Shown in pieces: positions 47,556-56,558 of a stretch of 64,000 nucleotides of DNA. This stretch comes from Thinopyrum elongatum. Lineage: Eukaryota; Streptophyta; Magnoliopsida; Poales; Poaceae. The stretch is from contig CM022297.1 of NCBI GenBank assembly GCA_011799875.1, positions 70,320,663 to 70,384,662 of the forward strand, given 5' to 3'. The position numbers and the translations under genes are program-made. The notes beneath the pieces are model-generated. The model ran no database searches, was not told the DNA's origin, and worked only from the letters and a program-made list of their open reading frames with translations. Every line of letters starts with the position of its first letter. Positions within the stretch are counted from its first letter, which is position 1.

Positions 47556-47815
47556 GAAGCCGAGGCTCATCTACACATGCCCATGAACAGTGAATTCAAA
47601 AACAATAGTAAGAAAACAAAACAATTAGATTTTTTAATCATCCAAGACGCTCAGGTGCATGCAAATTTTCACAGTCAAATGATATCCGAGGAGCCCGTGG
47701 CAAAGAGAAAAAACGACAATGAACCCAAGCATCTTGGATGCCTAAATTTTTTTAATAGAAATTTGAATTCGTTTTTAAATTTACTGTTCACCGAGAGCAG
47801 ATAAGCCTGGGTTCT
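47556..47815. mobile_element. Foldback MITE-like element, ~260 bp
   Basis: The left end GAAGCCGAGGCTCATCT... TGAACAGTGAATTCAAAAAC is mirrored at the right end by the complement of AGAACCCAGGCTTATCT... TGAACAGTAAATTTAAAAAC. That gives imperfect inverted repeats of about 45 bp. No coding capacity. Target duplication not clear. It lies in the gene's 3' flank. Confidence 0.6.
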
Positions 47816-48294
47816 TCTCTGGATTACCGCTGATACACCAATTACCAAGGTTTCTAATATGGATAACAATTATCTAAACGCATGGATTGCTATAATCATT
47901 TCAGACAAAAATTGAACACAACATGGAAACAACTTTCTGCTACAAATTTAATTTTAGTTCGAATGACCCAGCTTATAATGCAGGCAATACAGCAACAGTC
48001 CAAATTCGAAATGGATAGATAGGATATAAATCATTATCGACTTAGATGTCTTTGCAGCACAGATAACTCACTAACATATCATCAAACAACACTTTGTAGG
48101 AGAAGACAGACCAAAAAGATGTAACTGATGTGTGATGCTACTACTTCACCACCCCACATGGATGCAACACAACTGACTACTTCCTGAACTATTTTTCCTG
48201 CTACAGGTTATCATCACCTACTGATCCAAAACTTTCTTGCTTGATTTGAACATGTAAACTCTTCCACTGTCTCCTCCTATCCAAAATAATTAAC
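47816..48294. other. 3' flank and 3' UTR of the PWWP gene
   Basis: Low-complexity AT-rich sequence. The terminal 3' UTR exon of the PWWP gene should begin at 48294 (after the acceptor) and run leftward for an undetermined length. Confidence 0.5.
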
Positions 48295-48427
48295 CTGCAA
48301 GAGAAAAACAACATTGGCATTGAGTAACACAAGAACAGCAAGGCTGCAATGTCATGATGCAGACAAGAAGATGACTACTACATTGTGAGGGATGAGCAGA
48401 AGAAACCTGAGTGATTCCCATAGCCAG

Positions 48428-50086
48428 CTACTGAAGAGCTTCGACTGCCAGGAGGTCCAGGAGATCCATGCCCTCAGCCTCATCAAGCAGGTGATCCATC
48501 TCATCGGCGTTCATCGGGCTCTGTGGAGACTCAACCTGCGCGGGAGCCGAAAGCGAGTAGGCGAGGCGGAAGCTGATGAGGTTGGGGCTGAGGGCGCCGA
48601 TCTTGGCCGTGCCCGCGAACGCCGCCGCGGCATCCAGACTGCTCTCGAAGATCACCACGGCGACGGAGAAGCCTTCTGGCCTGGCCTCCACCACGGGCCC
48701 GAACCGGCTGAAGATCTCGACGAGGTCGCTCGCCGGAGGGACGGCGTTCGGGCCGGTGAAGTTCAGCAGCAGCCCGGTCAGCTGAGGCTGCTCGTCCTTG
48801 TTGAGGCCACCGTTCTGCGGCTTTGCCGGAGGAGCGGCGGTGGTGACAGGGACGTCATGCAGCTGAGCGGCATGATCGGCAGCAGCAGCGCTTGTGCACC
48901 TTGTCACCACACCAGCGTTCGCCGGAGGAGTGGGCGTGGCACGGTCGGCTCTGCGGGTCACCGGCGGCGACAGCGACATCCGCCGTGCGGCCCTGCGCAT
49001 GAGCTTCCCCATCTTTGTGGTCGTCTTGTTCGACAGAGGCTGTGGAGTTGGCCCGTAGTTCTCCAGCTCCAAGGCGTCTTCCACGCTCTCTCGTGCTCTG
49101 CCGCAGGTGACGCACCTTGAGTCCTTCCATTTGCCATCGGCACTGTCGCCCCTCGGCCGTCCCCTCTTGGCAGTGCCACTGGCGCGGCCACGGCGTGCCG
49201 GCGTGCCCCCCATAACGCCGTCGGCAATGTCGCGGATGCCGTACCAAACCGTGTACACGGGGAGGCCTCTGGTGCCCCTCCACCGGGTGAAGGCCCTGAG
49301 CTGCGCGGTGGCGACGGTGAGCTCGAGCCGGTCGGCTCCGGCCAGCGGCGCGACGGCGAGCGCGGAGAGGTACTCGACGAACGCCTCGCCGCGGAACGCG
49401 TCCCTGGCGAAGGCGGTGTCCACCACGGCCCCGTGCGCGCCCTCCCGGACGCCGGCGTTGTCGACCACCTGCCTCTTGGCGACGCCGCGGCTGATAGCGC
49501 AGTCGCACGAGAGGCCGAAGTCCACGCGGCGCGCGACCTCGCCCAGCGCGGCGTCCACGGCGGAGGCGAACGGGGACATGGTCTTGCGGGCGCCCCAGCG
49601 CGGGACGTGGGCGCGGTCCACGGCGGCGAAGCGCGGGAACCCCTCGCGGAACGGGCGGAGCGCAGCCGGGTCGGCCTCCCACGCGAACGTCCGCTCCCAG
49701 AAGTTGGCGACCAGGGCGGCCCCGCGCCTCCGGCGCTCCCCGAGCGCGAGCGCCGACGCGTCCGCCGGGTCGAACACCTGCGCCGGCCACCAGTGGTAGC
49801 CCCTCACCTTGGCCCACACCAGGCGCGGCGGCGCCGGGAGCCCCTCCTCCTCAGGCTCGAACACGTAGTCGTACCGAGCGCGCCCCACCTCCCCGCCCTT
49901 GGCCACGCACGCCGTCGGCGAGGCCTTCTTCCTGGTCCGCCGGTCACGGGTTCGCTGGAGCAACTCCGCCACGTCCGGGTGCAAGGACCGTAGCCTCCTC
50001 GCCGGGGTTCCCGCGTCGCTCCCGTGCCCCTCGCCGACGTTCTTGGCGACCGCTCCTTCTTCCGGCGACAGAGTGGCAGGCGCCAT
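48428..50086 (-). CDS. PWWP-domain chromatin protein, 552 aa
   Basis: The only convincing cellular gene. The PWWP domain starts near residue 88 with LVWAKVRGYHWWPAQV (HWWP at 98-101) and continues to WERTFAWEADP. PWWP domains bind methylated histone tails and DNA in the nucleus. AT-hook-like basic motifs (RRGRASG, KRGRPRG) lie near residues 295-315. An RRM-like fold starts at about residue 436 (GLLLNFTGPNAVPP, IFSRFGPVVEA, VAVVIFESSLDAAAAF), and an acidic tail ends the protein. This arrangement resembles plant PDP-type PWWP proteins that work with Polycomb-related complexes; that role is inference. The start at 50086 is chosen over an ATG 11 codons upstream because a splice acceptor (TTTGCAG, intron 50188-50097) falls between them. 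A second UTR intron (48407-48295) begins 21 bases after the stop. The CDS is one exon, GC-rich, with no lesion. Confidence 0.9.
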   Translation of the reverse strand: MAPATLSPEEGAVAKNVGEGHGSDAGTPARRLRSLHPDVAELLQRTRDRRTRKKASPTACVAKGGEVGRARYDYVFEPEEEGLPAPPRLVWAKVRGYHWWPAQVFDPADASALALGERRRRGAALVANFWERTFAWEADPAALRPFREGFPRFAAVDRAHVPRWGARKTMSPFASAVDAALGEVARRVDFGLSCDCAISRGVAKRQVVDNAGVREGAHGAVVDTAFARDAFRGEAFVEYLSALAVAPLAGADRLELTVATAQLRAFTRWRGTRGLPVYTVWYGIRDIADGVMGGTPARRGRASGTAKRGRPRGDSADGKWKDSRCVTCGRARESVEDALELENYGPTPQPLSNKTTTKMGKLMRRAARRMSLSPPVTRRADRATPTPPANAGVVTRCTSAAAADHAAQLHDVPVTTAAPPAKPQNGGLNKDEQPQLTGLLLNFTGPNAVPPASDLVEIFSRFGPVVEARPEGFSVAVVIFESSLDAAAAFAGTAKIGALSPNLISFRLAYSLSAPAQVESPQSPMNADEMDHLLDEAEGMDLLDLLAVEALQ

Positions 50087-50604
50087 GGTCACCACCCTGC
50101 AAACAAGGAGCGGGAACAAAGGATCAGCGCGCGCGTCCTCGCCTCGCCTCTTCTCGAAAGGGGGGAAGGAGGAAGGGCTTGCCCTTACAGGAGAGCGAGC
50201 AGCAGGCAGCTCTAGATGGCGACGAAGGAAGGAGGGAGGTCTCTGGAGACGGACGGCGACGGAGAGGGAGAGGGAGGGGTTTGCTTGGGGTTTAGGGGTG
50301 AGGCGATGGGAACAGAGGCCATACGCGAAAATGCGATCTTGTGGGGTGAGACGTAGGGAAGGGCTACGTGAGCAAAAGGAAGGTGGTTATTTTCTTTTCC
50401 AGTAAGAAAGAGAAAAAGTTTCTTGTCTGTTTGGAGTTTCTTTTTTGCGTTGGTAGTACAATGCAGATGCCTCTTTTACTGCTTCTGATTTTGTCAGTTG
50501 GGGCTTTGTACTATGATGAACATGCCATTCACTTTGAGTTTGGAAACAGAGGATTGCTTTCTTATGATCAAGTACTCCTATTCATGTTTCCCCATCAGAT
50601 TATA
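50087..50604 (-). promoter_or_regulatory. 5' UTR, leader intron and promoter region of the PWWP gene
   Basis: Intron 50188-50097 has donor CCTGTAAGG and acceptor TTTGCAGGG. The upstream leader (about 50200-50300) is rich in CTCTCC/GAGAGG repeats typical of plant 5' UTRs. No canonical TATA box could be assigned. The farther part is AT-rich. Confidence 0.5.
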
Positions 50605-50810
50605 ATCAAGAATGTGCAGTCAATATTTTTTTAATGTGCACTTTTTTAGCATTATATTAGTCACATGGAACTGATACAGTCGACTTAATCCACCACCAAA
50701 ATGTACACCCATGCCATTACATTCCTAGTGTTCTTCACCAAGAAAGATTTCGTTGTTGCCTGGTGGTACATGCGGCCATACTTGATGGGGATTGACACGA
50801 AGTAACTGTT
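50605..50810 (+). repeat. Duplicated segment, copy A part 1
   Basis: Matches 55295 onward: GAATGTGCAGTCAA, TTTTTTAGCAT, TATTAGTCACATG, ATTGATAC/ACTGATAC, AATCCACCA and GGTGGTATGCAGC/GGTGGTACATGCGGCC, in the same order and orientation. The copy is split at the TSD 50795-50810 by a retroposon and continues at 52324. Confidence 0.75.
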
Positions 50811-51310
50811 TTTTTTTTTTAATGTTGGCAGGAGAACTGCCAAATTCATTGATCAGAAGAAGGTGTTACAAGAGCCCTCACAGGAGGAAAGCACCGCAAA
50901 GGCAGCGCAAAAAGAAAAGAAAGAAAAGGACCCGTCGGCAGCACCACAAACCCAAGCTCTACCATCAAACATGAACACCATCGGAACCCATCGGCGGGAT
51001 CACCAAGGTGACGCCTCCAAGGAGGAGAACGAAGTTGAGGACTCCGCCGTCACCCGATCTGGCACTGCCCGATCTTAGGTTTTCACCCGGAGATCTCACG
51101 CTATTGGGAAGGAAGGACAAACGGCTCCACAACGATACCTCCAAGGAGGAATACGACATCCGTGGACGCCGTTACCGCCGGCAACGACAGAGTCGATGCA
51201 TGATTTTCATCCGGAGCCGAGTCTTCCACCAACAATCCAAGGATCCGAGGCCACCAGCGCCACAATGCAACATGAGCCCAAAGCAAACACTACTAGAAAC
51301 GAATTGGTCA

Positions 51311-51560
51311 AGCCGCACGCAGGATCTCGGCGAGCACACGCCAACCCGACCGGTCCGCACCGCCGCTCGCAGGCCCTGGGCGATCCAAGCCGGATCTGGC
51401 CATCCTCTACCTCCGTGCGCAGAACTGGGCGATCCTCCGCACCGCAGCGCACAGGAAAGGTCGAGGGAGACCCAAACATAGCCGGTCCGCACCACCGCGC
51501 GCAGGACAGGGCAGGATCCAGGCCAAACTGTGCAGCTCGCACCGCCGCGCGCAAGGACAG
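51311..51560. repeat. Imperfect repeats of a CCGCACCGCCGCNCGCAGG unit in the retroposon
   Basis: Related cores occur at about 51355, 51437, 51487 and 51537, with a shorter relative near 51312. Spacing is roughly 50-80 bp, and each is followed by a GATC/ATCC-containing spacer. Confidence 0.7.
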
Positions 51561-51889
51561 GACTATCCGTGCTAGATCTGGCCTGCCCGAGCCTTCTGTA
51601 GCACACGACAAGCTGAACGGCGCCACAGCTCCAGGAGCCGGGCGTGGACGCGCTTGAAGGAGAGACAACCACCAGCCATCCCCGACACCACCGCTACAGC
51701 CACCACAACGTCGCCGGACTAGGCACGAAGCGCAGCCACACTCCAACGGCGCCTGAAGCCTCCTCCAGCCAGCACTCCAGCCACAGGTTGGCAGAGGCCA
51801 GATCTGGCCAAACCTGACCGCAGCGACCCCGTACCCCCACGGCGCCCGCGCGGGCAGCAGGTGCCAGCGAAGGCCGCCCGCAACCCACG

Positions 51890-52075
51890 CGCCACGCCCG
51901 ACGCGCGCAGCCTCGCGCCATGGCACCAGCTTGCCGCGCCCGCCGCGCACCCCGGCGCCATCTCGCCGCGCCCGCCGCGCCCTCCGCGCACCCCGGCGCC
52001 AACTCAACGCGCCCGTCGCGCCCTCCGCGCACCACGGCACCATCTCGGCGCTCCCGCCGGCATCGGCTCGCTGCG
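51890..52075. repeat. GC-rich tandem repeat in the 5' part of the retroposon
   Basis: Units of roughly 45 bp built on CGCGCACCCCGGCGCCATCTC and CCGCGCCCGCCGCGCCCTC repeat about four times with substitutions. Confidence 0.75.
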
Positions 52076-52323
52076 CGCCTCCACGCCTCTCCTCGGCCGA
52101 GCGGCCCCGCGCTGCCCGACCTCGCCAGAGGGAAAAAAACGAAAGGCCCCGCCGCCGCCGCCGCCGCGCGGGCTTTGCCCGGCGGCGCCTGCCGGCGGCG
52201 GCGAGGAGCGGGGGAGATCTGGGGGAAGAGTTTCCTGGCGGCTAGGGTTTCGCCCGGGTCGCCCGCGGGGGGACGACACGGGCGTTGTTCGGCAGCGAAA
52301 ATGAAAAACACGAAGTAACTGTT

Positions 52324-52560
52324 GCGGATGGGAAGGGGGTCTGCCATCAGCAGAGGCAACTGGGGTTCTTTCTGCCATCAGCAAAAGATGGGAAGGGGGC
52401 TGCCACAAAGAAAGAAGCAATCCGTTTCATCAGAAAGCAAAAGGCAAGCTTGGTAGAAACTGCCACAGCTCTCATCATCTCCTGTCTGCACCTGCTGCTG
52501 CAGCAGCCGGTCCGCTGGCTGGCTGGCTGGCTCGTGTCACCTTCATCTCAAGCGCCAGGG
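52324..52560 (+). repeat. Duplicated segment, copy A part 2
   Basis: GCAAAAGATGGGAAG, ATCCGTTTC, AAGGCAAGCTTGGTAGA, CTCCTGTCTGCACCTGCTGC, CAGCAGCCGGTCCGCTGG and a run of GGCTGGCTGGCT parallel 55498-55650. The WW-like GGTT/GGCT run differs in repeat number. Confidence 0.75.
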
Positions 52561-53045
52561 GTGAAATAGTGGTGGTGCTTTTGTTAGATTTTATTAAACA
52601 GTGCAAAATGGCAGCGAGCCAGCAATCAGCGGTGACACGGTGGCGCTATATTGAGATTTCAAACGTTTTTCGGGCACCCTAGCGGCCTAGCCCTTTCGTT
52701 TTACTCACAGACAATGTGCTACGGACCCGGGGCTTAGCCCACTACACTCGACCACACGGGCAGGACGTTTAGGTGCATTCGGCGGTGACCCTATCTACGA
52801 GCCCATTCCGCAACCAAAAGACCGGTCTGGTGGGAGGGTGGAACTCGCCCTTTTAAGCCACTCCGAGCCTCCTCCCGCGGGCGAGGTGGGACTAAAGAAC
52901 CCGAGCCGCGCACGGTTCCATCAGGATCGTGGCACAATGCCATGCCATCAACACTTGAAAAATCTCGTCTCTTTCAAGCTAACACTTCAACAAGAATTGT
53001 GATCTTCTTCATCACAAAACCAATGTTTCTTCAGTTCAATGGACT
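52561..53045. other. Spacer between duplication copy A and DNA transposon
   Basis: A partial match to 55660-55830 can be followed at both edges (GGTGACACGGTG near 52630; TCAACACTTGAAAA near 52950). The middle (about 52660-52930) has no counterpart in copy B and is unassigned. Confidence 0.4.
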
Positions 53046-53466
53046 TTAGAGCATCTCCACCCGCCCCCCCAAAAGCCCCCCCCCCCAGGCCACCCTTTTT
53101 TGTCGCCGACGAATAAAAAATCGCACAGCCGCGCCCCAGGAGTCCAAATTTCGCCTGTTTGGGTCAAATTTGGTGCCGGCGGACCCAGGCCGAACCCAAC
53201 GCGTTGGGGACCAGTCGGGGGCGCTGGGGGAAAGAAAAATGGCGCCCAAACTTCCCGCGCCAGATTCCCACCCTGTGGGCCCACCGAGTCAGCGACTAGG
53301 CATCGTCGTCCTCATCTCATCGCCTCGGCTCCTGCGCGAATTAATGCCAAGACTGCCGCCGGTCAGCCGTCCATTGATCACTGGCGGCGCAGTGATGACG
53401 AGTCGCTGCGCATCCCGCCCTTTCCTGCCACGCATCCACACTGCTGTCGCTCCCCTGCCGCTATAA

Positions 53467-53924
53467 GGGCTAGTTTGGTTCGTGCCCTGAGCACCACGCC
53501 TGGAAGATTTTGCTGCCTGGCATGCGCCTGAGTAAGTTAAAAAAGTTGCCTGGTCAGGCTAGTATAGGCTATATGTGTTTGGTTCAAGACCTGGCCTGGT
53601 GAGTGCTAACCCGTCGCTGCTGTCCAGAAATATACTCCAGGCTACTGGAGTAGTTGTTCAAGTCCTTTCCAACCGTCTCGTTTCTCGAGCCCTGTGATTA
53701 GCGATCCAGGCTACTGGCCAGGCAAGCCCAGGCGTCCAAAATCGATTGCCTGGGCGAGACTAATCAAGCTTTCTTGTTTTGCAGGCCAGGCTAACTATTT
53801 TCCCACGTTCTCCGGCCAGGCCAACTCCCTCGTCACCAGGACGCCAACCAAACGAGAGCCGGGCAGCTCCCAGGGAGGGCCCAGGCCAGGCGCCAAATGT
53901 CCAGGACAGGAACCAAACTGACCC
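53467..53924. mobile_element. Tourist-like MITE
   Basis: 458 bp. Left end GGGCTAGTTTGGTTCGTGCC, right end complement GGGTCAGTTTGGTTCCTGTCC, flanked by TAA (53464-53466 and 53925-53927). Terminal sequence and TAA target are those of grass Tourist elements. Nested in the larger transposon. Confidence 0.9.
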
Positions 53925-54058
53925 TAAAAGTCGGCCTTCGTCGCCGCTCGTCACACACTCGCCATAGCCATCTCTCTCTCTCACCTGCCTTTAGCGCCGA
54001 CCACCTTCTCTCCTTCGTTGTCCTTGCTCTCGCCCTCTCTTCCTTCAATCCTTCACCC

Positions 54059-54766
54059 ATGGAGGAGAGGTTCCCCGGCGGCAGGGCGGCGGCCAACGGC
54101 TTCGGCCGCCGCTGGCTGCACGACTAGGAGGCGCGTCTTCTGCAGGAGGCCAACTACCCGACGCCGCCCGACATGCGCGTGCCCGGCGCATGGCGGCTGA
54201 GCGCGGGCGGTGTCTCGGTGCCTTCGGTGCCCTCCGGCGCAAACCATGCCGCCGAGATCGCGGCGATCTGAGCGAACATGCCGGAGCAGGCGCGCCAGCA
54301 GCCGCGGTATGCGGCAGACAACCAGCCGTTCTGGACGGCGTACTTCGAGAGGCGCCGCGCCGAGTAGCTGGCGTCCACCAATGGCGCACCAGCGCCAGGG
54401 AGGCGCCAGAACACGGAGGGCCGCCGTCTATGGTGGGGCGCGTCGGGGCGGACCCTCTCCGCCGTGCTCGCGCACATCGAGGGCGGCAATGAGCCGCCGC
54501 TCGAGTACCTGGCGCCGTCCTTCTCTTGCCGCCGGGGAAGCTCCTGGACGCCCAAGCGAATGGACACGCCGTCGTCGTCGTCCTCGGGCTCCCAATCCTC
54601 CGGTTCGGCGCCCCTCTTCCCCTTCAAGCCCGAGCCGCAGGAGACGTTGTTCCGTCGGCGCACCCGCGGCGGCTCCCTCGTCATCAACGACAGCGGCAGA
54701 GCCCCTTCCCCTCCCCCTCCCGCCTGGTCAAGCCGAAGAGGGAGCCGGCGGAGCTCCTCCCCGTGA
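54059..54766 (+). pseudogene. Transposon-borne hypothetical protein relic
   Basis: The ATG at 54059 opens MEERFPGGRAAANGFGRRWL, then an in-frame TAG at 54125. The same frame continues with PDMRVPGAWRLSAGGV, YAADNQPFWTAYFERRRAE, LASTNGAPAPG, RRLWWGASGRTLSAVLAHIEGGN, PPLEYLAPSF, FPFKPEPQETLFRRRTRGGSLVI and SPPPPAW, with further stops near 54268 and 54364. The string resembles hypothetical proteins that recur in grass genomes. The stops and placement inside a transposon argue for a decayed captured or element-specific gene. Function unknown. Confidence 0.65.
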
Positions 54767-55156
54767 AGGAGCACGAGGCCATGGCTGCCGACCTGGAGAG
54801 CGGCCTCCTATGGTCACGCCAGGACTACGTGCGGGAGGAGATGGAGCGCCAGCACCGCGCGGCGCCATCGTGCTCTCTGACAGCGACGACGAGGTCGCTG
54901 CACCGAGCCAGCTTGTCCGCAGTGGCGACCCAGGGTAGGGCTGCAGCAAGGACGCCGCGAAGGACGGGCCGCCGAGCGACGGCGGCGACGACTACATCGC
55001 CTTCTACAAACTCCTCGGCATGAACAACTAGTTTATTTTCTTTAATCTATGTAAATTCACCTAAAATATGAATGAAATCGCCTATATTTCGTCCAAATCA
55101 ACCAAATTCCGTCGACTTTAAAATCGCCCTTGGGGTTCGAACCACTAGAGATGCTC

Positions 55157-55294
55157 TTACTCTGTGTGTGTGGCCTGCTATTATCTGACTTTACCCACTT
55201 GGCATTACTTGACGCTGTAGCTATCCGTGGCCGCGCAACTGCTGTCCCTCTCGGACCCATGCTGCTCCAAAGGAGAGCTTTTCTTTGTCCCTCT
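55157..55294. other. Spacer right of the DNA transposon
   Basis: Short AT-rich flank; nothing recognised beyond the TTA target duplicate. Confidence 0.5.
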
Positions 55295-55660
55295 CAATCC
55301 AGAATGTGCAGTCAACTTTTCTGAAATTTGTACTTTTTTAGCATGGTATTAGTCACATGAAATTGATACCAGTAGACTCAATCCACCATGAAAGAAAGAA
55401 AAGCACTACCATGGCATTGCAAATTTTACTGTTTCTTTCGCCATAAAAGAAAAATGTGATATTGTGGCATGGTGGTATGCAGCTGGGCTACCAATAAAGC
55501 AAAAGATGGGAAGAAGCCAGAAGAAGAAATCCGTCCGTTTCAAAACAAGGGGAAGGCAGAAAGCAAAAAACATGGTAGATACTGCCCCCTCCCAACTCCT
55601 GTCTGCGCCTGCTGCAGCAGCAGCAGCCGGTCCGCTGGTTGGTTGGTTCATGTACTCATG
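55295..55660 (+). repeat. Duplicated segment, copy B
   Basis: Counterpart of 50605-50810 plus 52324-52560, roughly 75-80 % alike by eye, same orientation. This copy lacks the retroposon and ends in GGTTGGTTGGTT. Confidence 0.75.
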
Positions 55661-55825
55661 GATCATGGCACCATATCAGCAATCAATCCACGGTGAAACA
55701 GTGTGCTTTTGTGAAACGTCTTTCCAACATTACACACCCCGGACCTTGGTTTTCCTCACACCTTCACGTCAACAACACTTGAAAAAAAAAGTGATCTTCT
55801 TCACAAAACCACCTGTCATTGCTGG
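55661..55825. other. Boundary sequence left of the gene-carrying transposon
   Basis: Weak continuation of duplication copy B (TCAACAACACTTGAAAA near 55770). No gene. Confidence 0.4.
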
Positions 55826-55909
55826 GGAAAATTTCGTGTTCTGACCCTTTTGTGGTATAAATTCGGGATCTGGCCCCTGTTTGATTTTTTTTAACATTTG
55901 ACCCTTTTG

Positions 55910-56235
55910 CTACCACCGCACCCTATCGTGGTAGGCTTGCATAGCCTACCGCCAGGACCTTTGTCGGTAGGGAAACGGCAGCCGCCGTCACACAAACAGC
56001 CAGGCGCTGACCTGGCAGACATCCTACCACCGGAGGCTTCGGCGGTAGGGTATGCAGTCCTACCGCCAGCAGCCCTGGCGGTAGGGTGTGCAACCCTACC
56101 GCGTATCAACTGCCACTTCTGGTCACAGAACCCATGGCCGTGGGGTGGGCACCCTACCGCCTTAGACCCTGGCGGTAGTCTGGGTAAACCTACCGCCACA
56201 CCCCCCGGCGGTAGGGTCCCATCATAGTGCAAGCT
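55910..56235. repeat. CCTACCGCC/GGCGGTAGG hairpin block, copy 1
   Basis: CCTACCGCC-like and GGCGGTAGG-like 9-mers alternate about every 20-30 bp, so neighbouring pairs can fold into hairpins with 9-10 bp stems (for example GCGGTAGGGT and ACCCTACCGC around GTGCA near 56080). From about 56020 it is a direct repeat of the block at 57685-57905, sharing TTGGTCACAGAAC-type and TAGTGCA edges. Confidence 0.85.
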
Positions 56236-56558
56236 TGTATTTTGAAGTAGTTGTTGTTGAAGAAACTGTGCTCTTTTCAGTGCTGTAATGATTCTCTTTT
56301 TTCACATGAAAGTACACTCATATTGACAGGAACGATTGCCATGAAGTTAACTTAATGTTCAAACTGAATTTGACAGATAAACTTATGAAAAAACTGAATT
56401 TGACAGCACATAGTATCATATTCATTGAGAACATAATTGAAAGGCACAAGGCATTACAAGAGCCACATAGTTTCTTGGATATTGAGAACATAATTGAAAG
56501 GCACAAGACAAACTAGTAGGACGATCTTCAGACAAGTTCAGAGAGCGCGAAGACATCT
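56236..56558. other. 3' flank of the 203-aa gene
   Basis: AT-rich. AACATAATTGAAAGGCACAAG occurs twice (about 56431 and 56487), with related GAATTTGACAG repeats near 56365 and 56397. Probably the 3' UTR and terminator region. No ORF. Confidence 0.5.

Larger units (their letters stand above)
50811..52307 (-). mobile_element. Poly-A-tailed non-LTR retroposon, ~1.5 kb, with 16-bp TSD
   Basis: ACACGAAGTAACTGTT at 50795-50810 is repeated exactly at 52308-52323. Next to the left copy is a T-run (poly-A on the minus strand), so the element reads right to left. Its 5' part is very GC-rich, with AAACCCTAGCCGCC near the start as in plant LINE leaders, followed by two internal tandem arrays. No reverse transcriptase or endonuclease is visible. 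Long GC-rich open frames (up to 278 aa) are made of Arg/Ala/Gly repeats and lack domain resemblance. It could be an internally deleted LINE or a non-autonomous partner of one. Confidence 0.8.
53049..55156. mobile_element. PIF/Harbinger-like DNA transposon with TTA target duplication
   Basis: The left end GAGCATCTCCACCC and the right end complement GAGCATCTCTAGTGG form short inverted repeats. Both are flanked by TTA (53046-53048, 55157-55159), the Harbinger-type target. Size is 2,108 bp, or about 1,650 without the MITE inside. It carries a decayed ORF on the plus strand and no transposase, so it is non-autonomous. Confidence 0.7.

Noticed and set aside
48392..49993. Open frames of up to 242 aa on the plus strand and 320 aa in another minus frame over the PWWP gene
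   Set aside because: They are shadows of the GC-rich PWWP coding sequence; only the 552-residue frame shows recognisable domains.
51207..52359. Long GC-rich open frames (up to 278 aa minus, 147 aa plus) in the retroposon
   Set aside because: Composition is repetitive Arg/Ala/Gly/Pro from tandem GC-rich DNA. Several frames on both strands are open at once and there is no domain resemblance.
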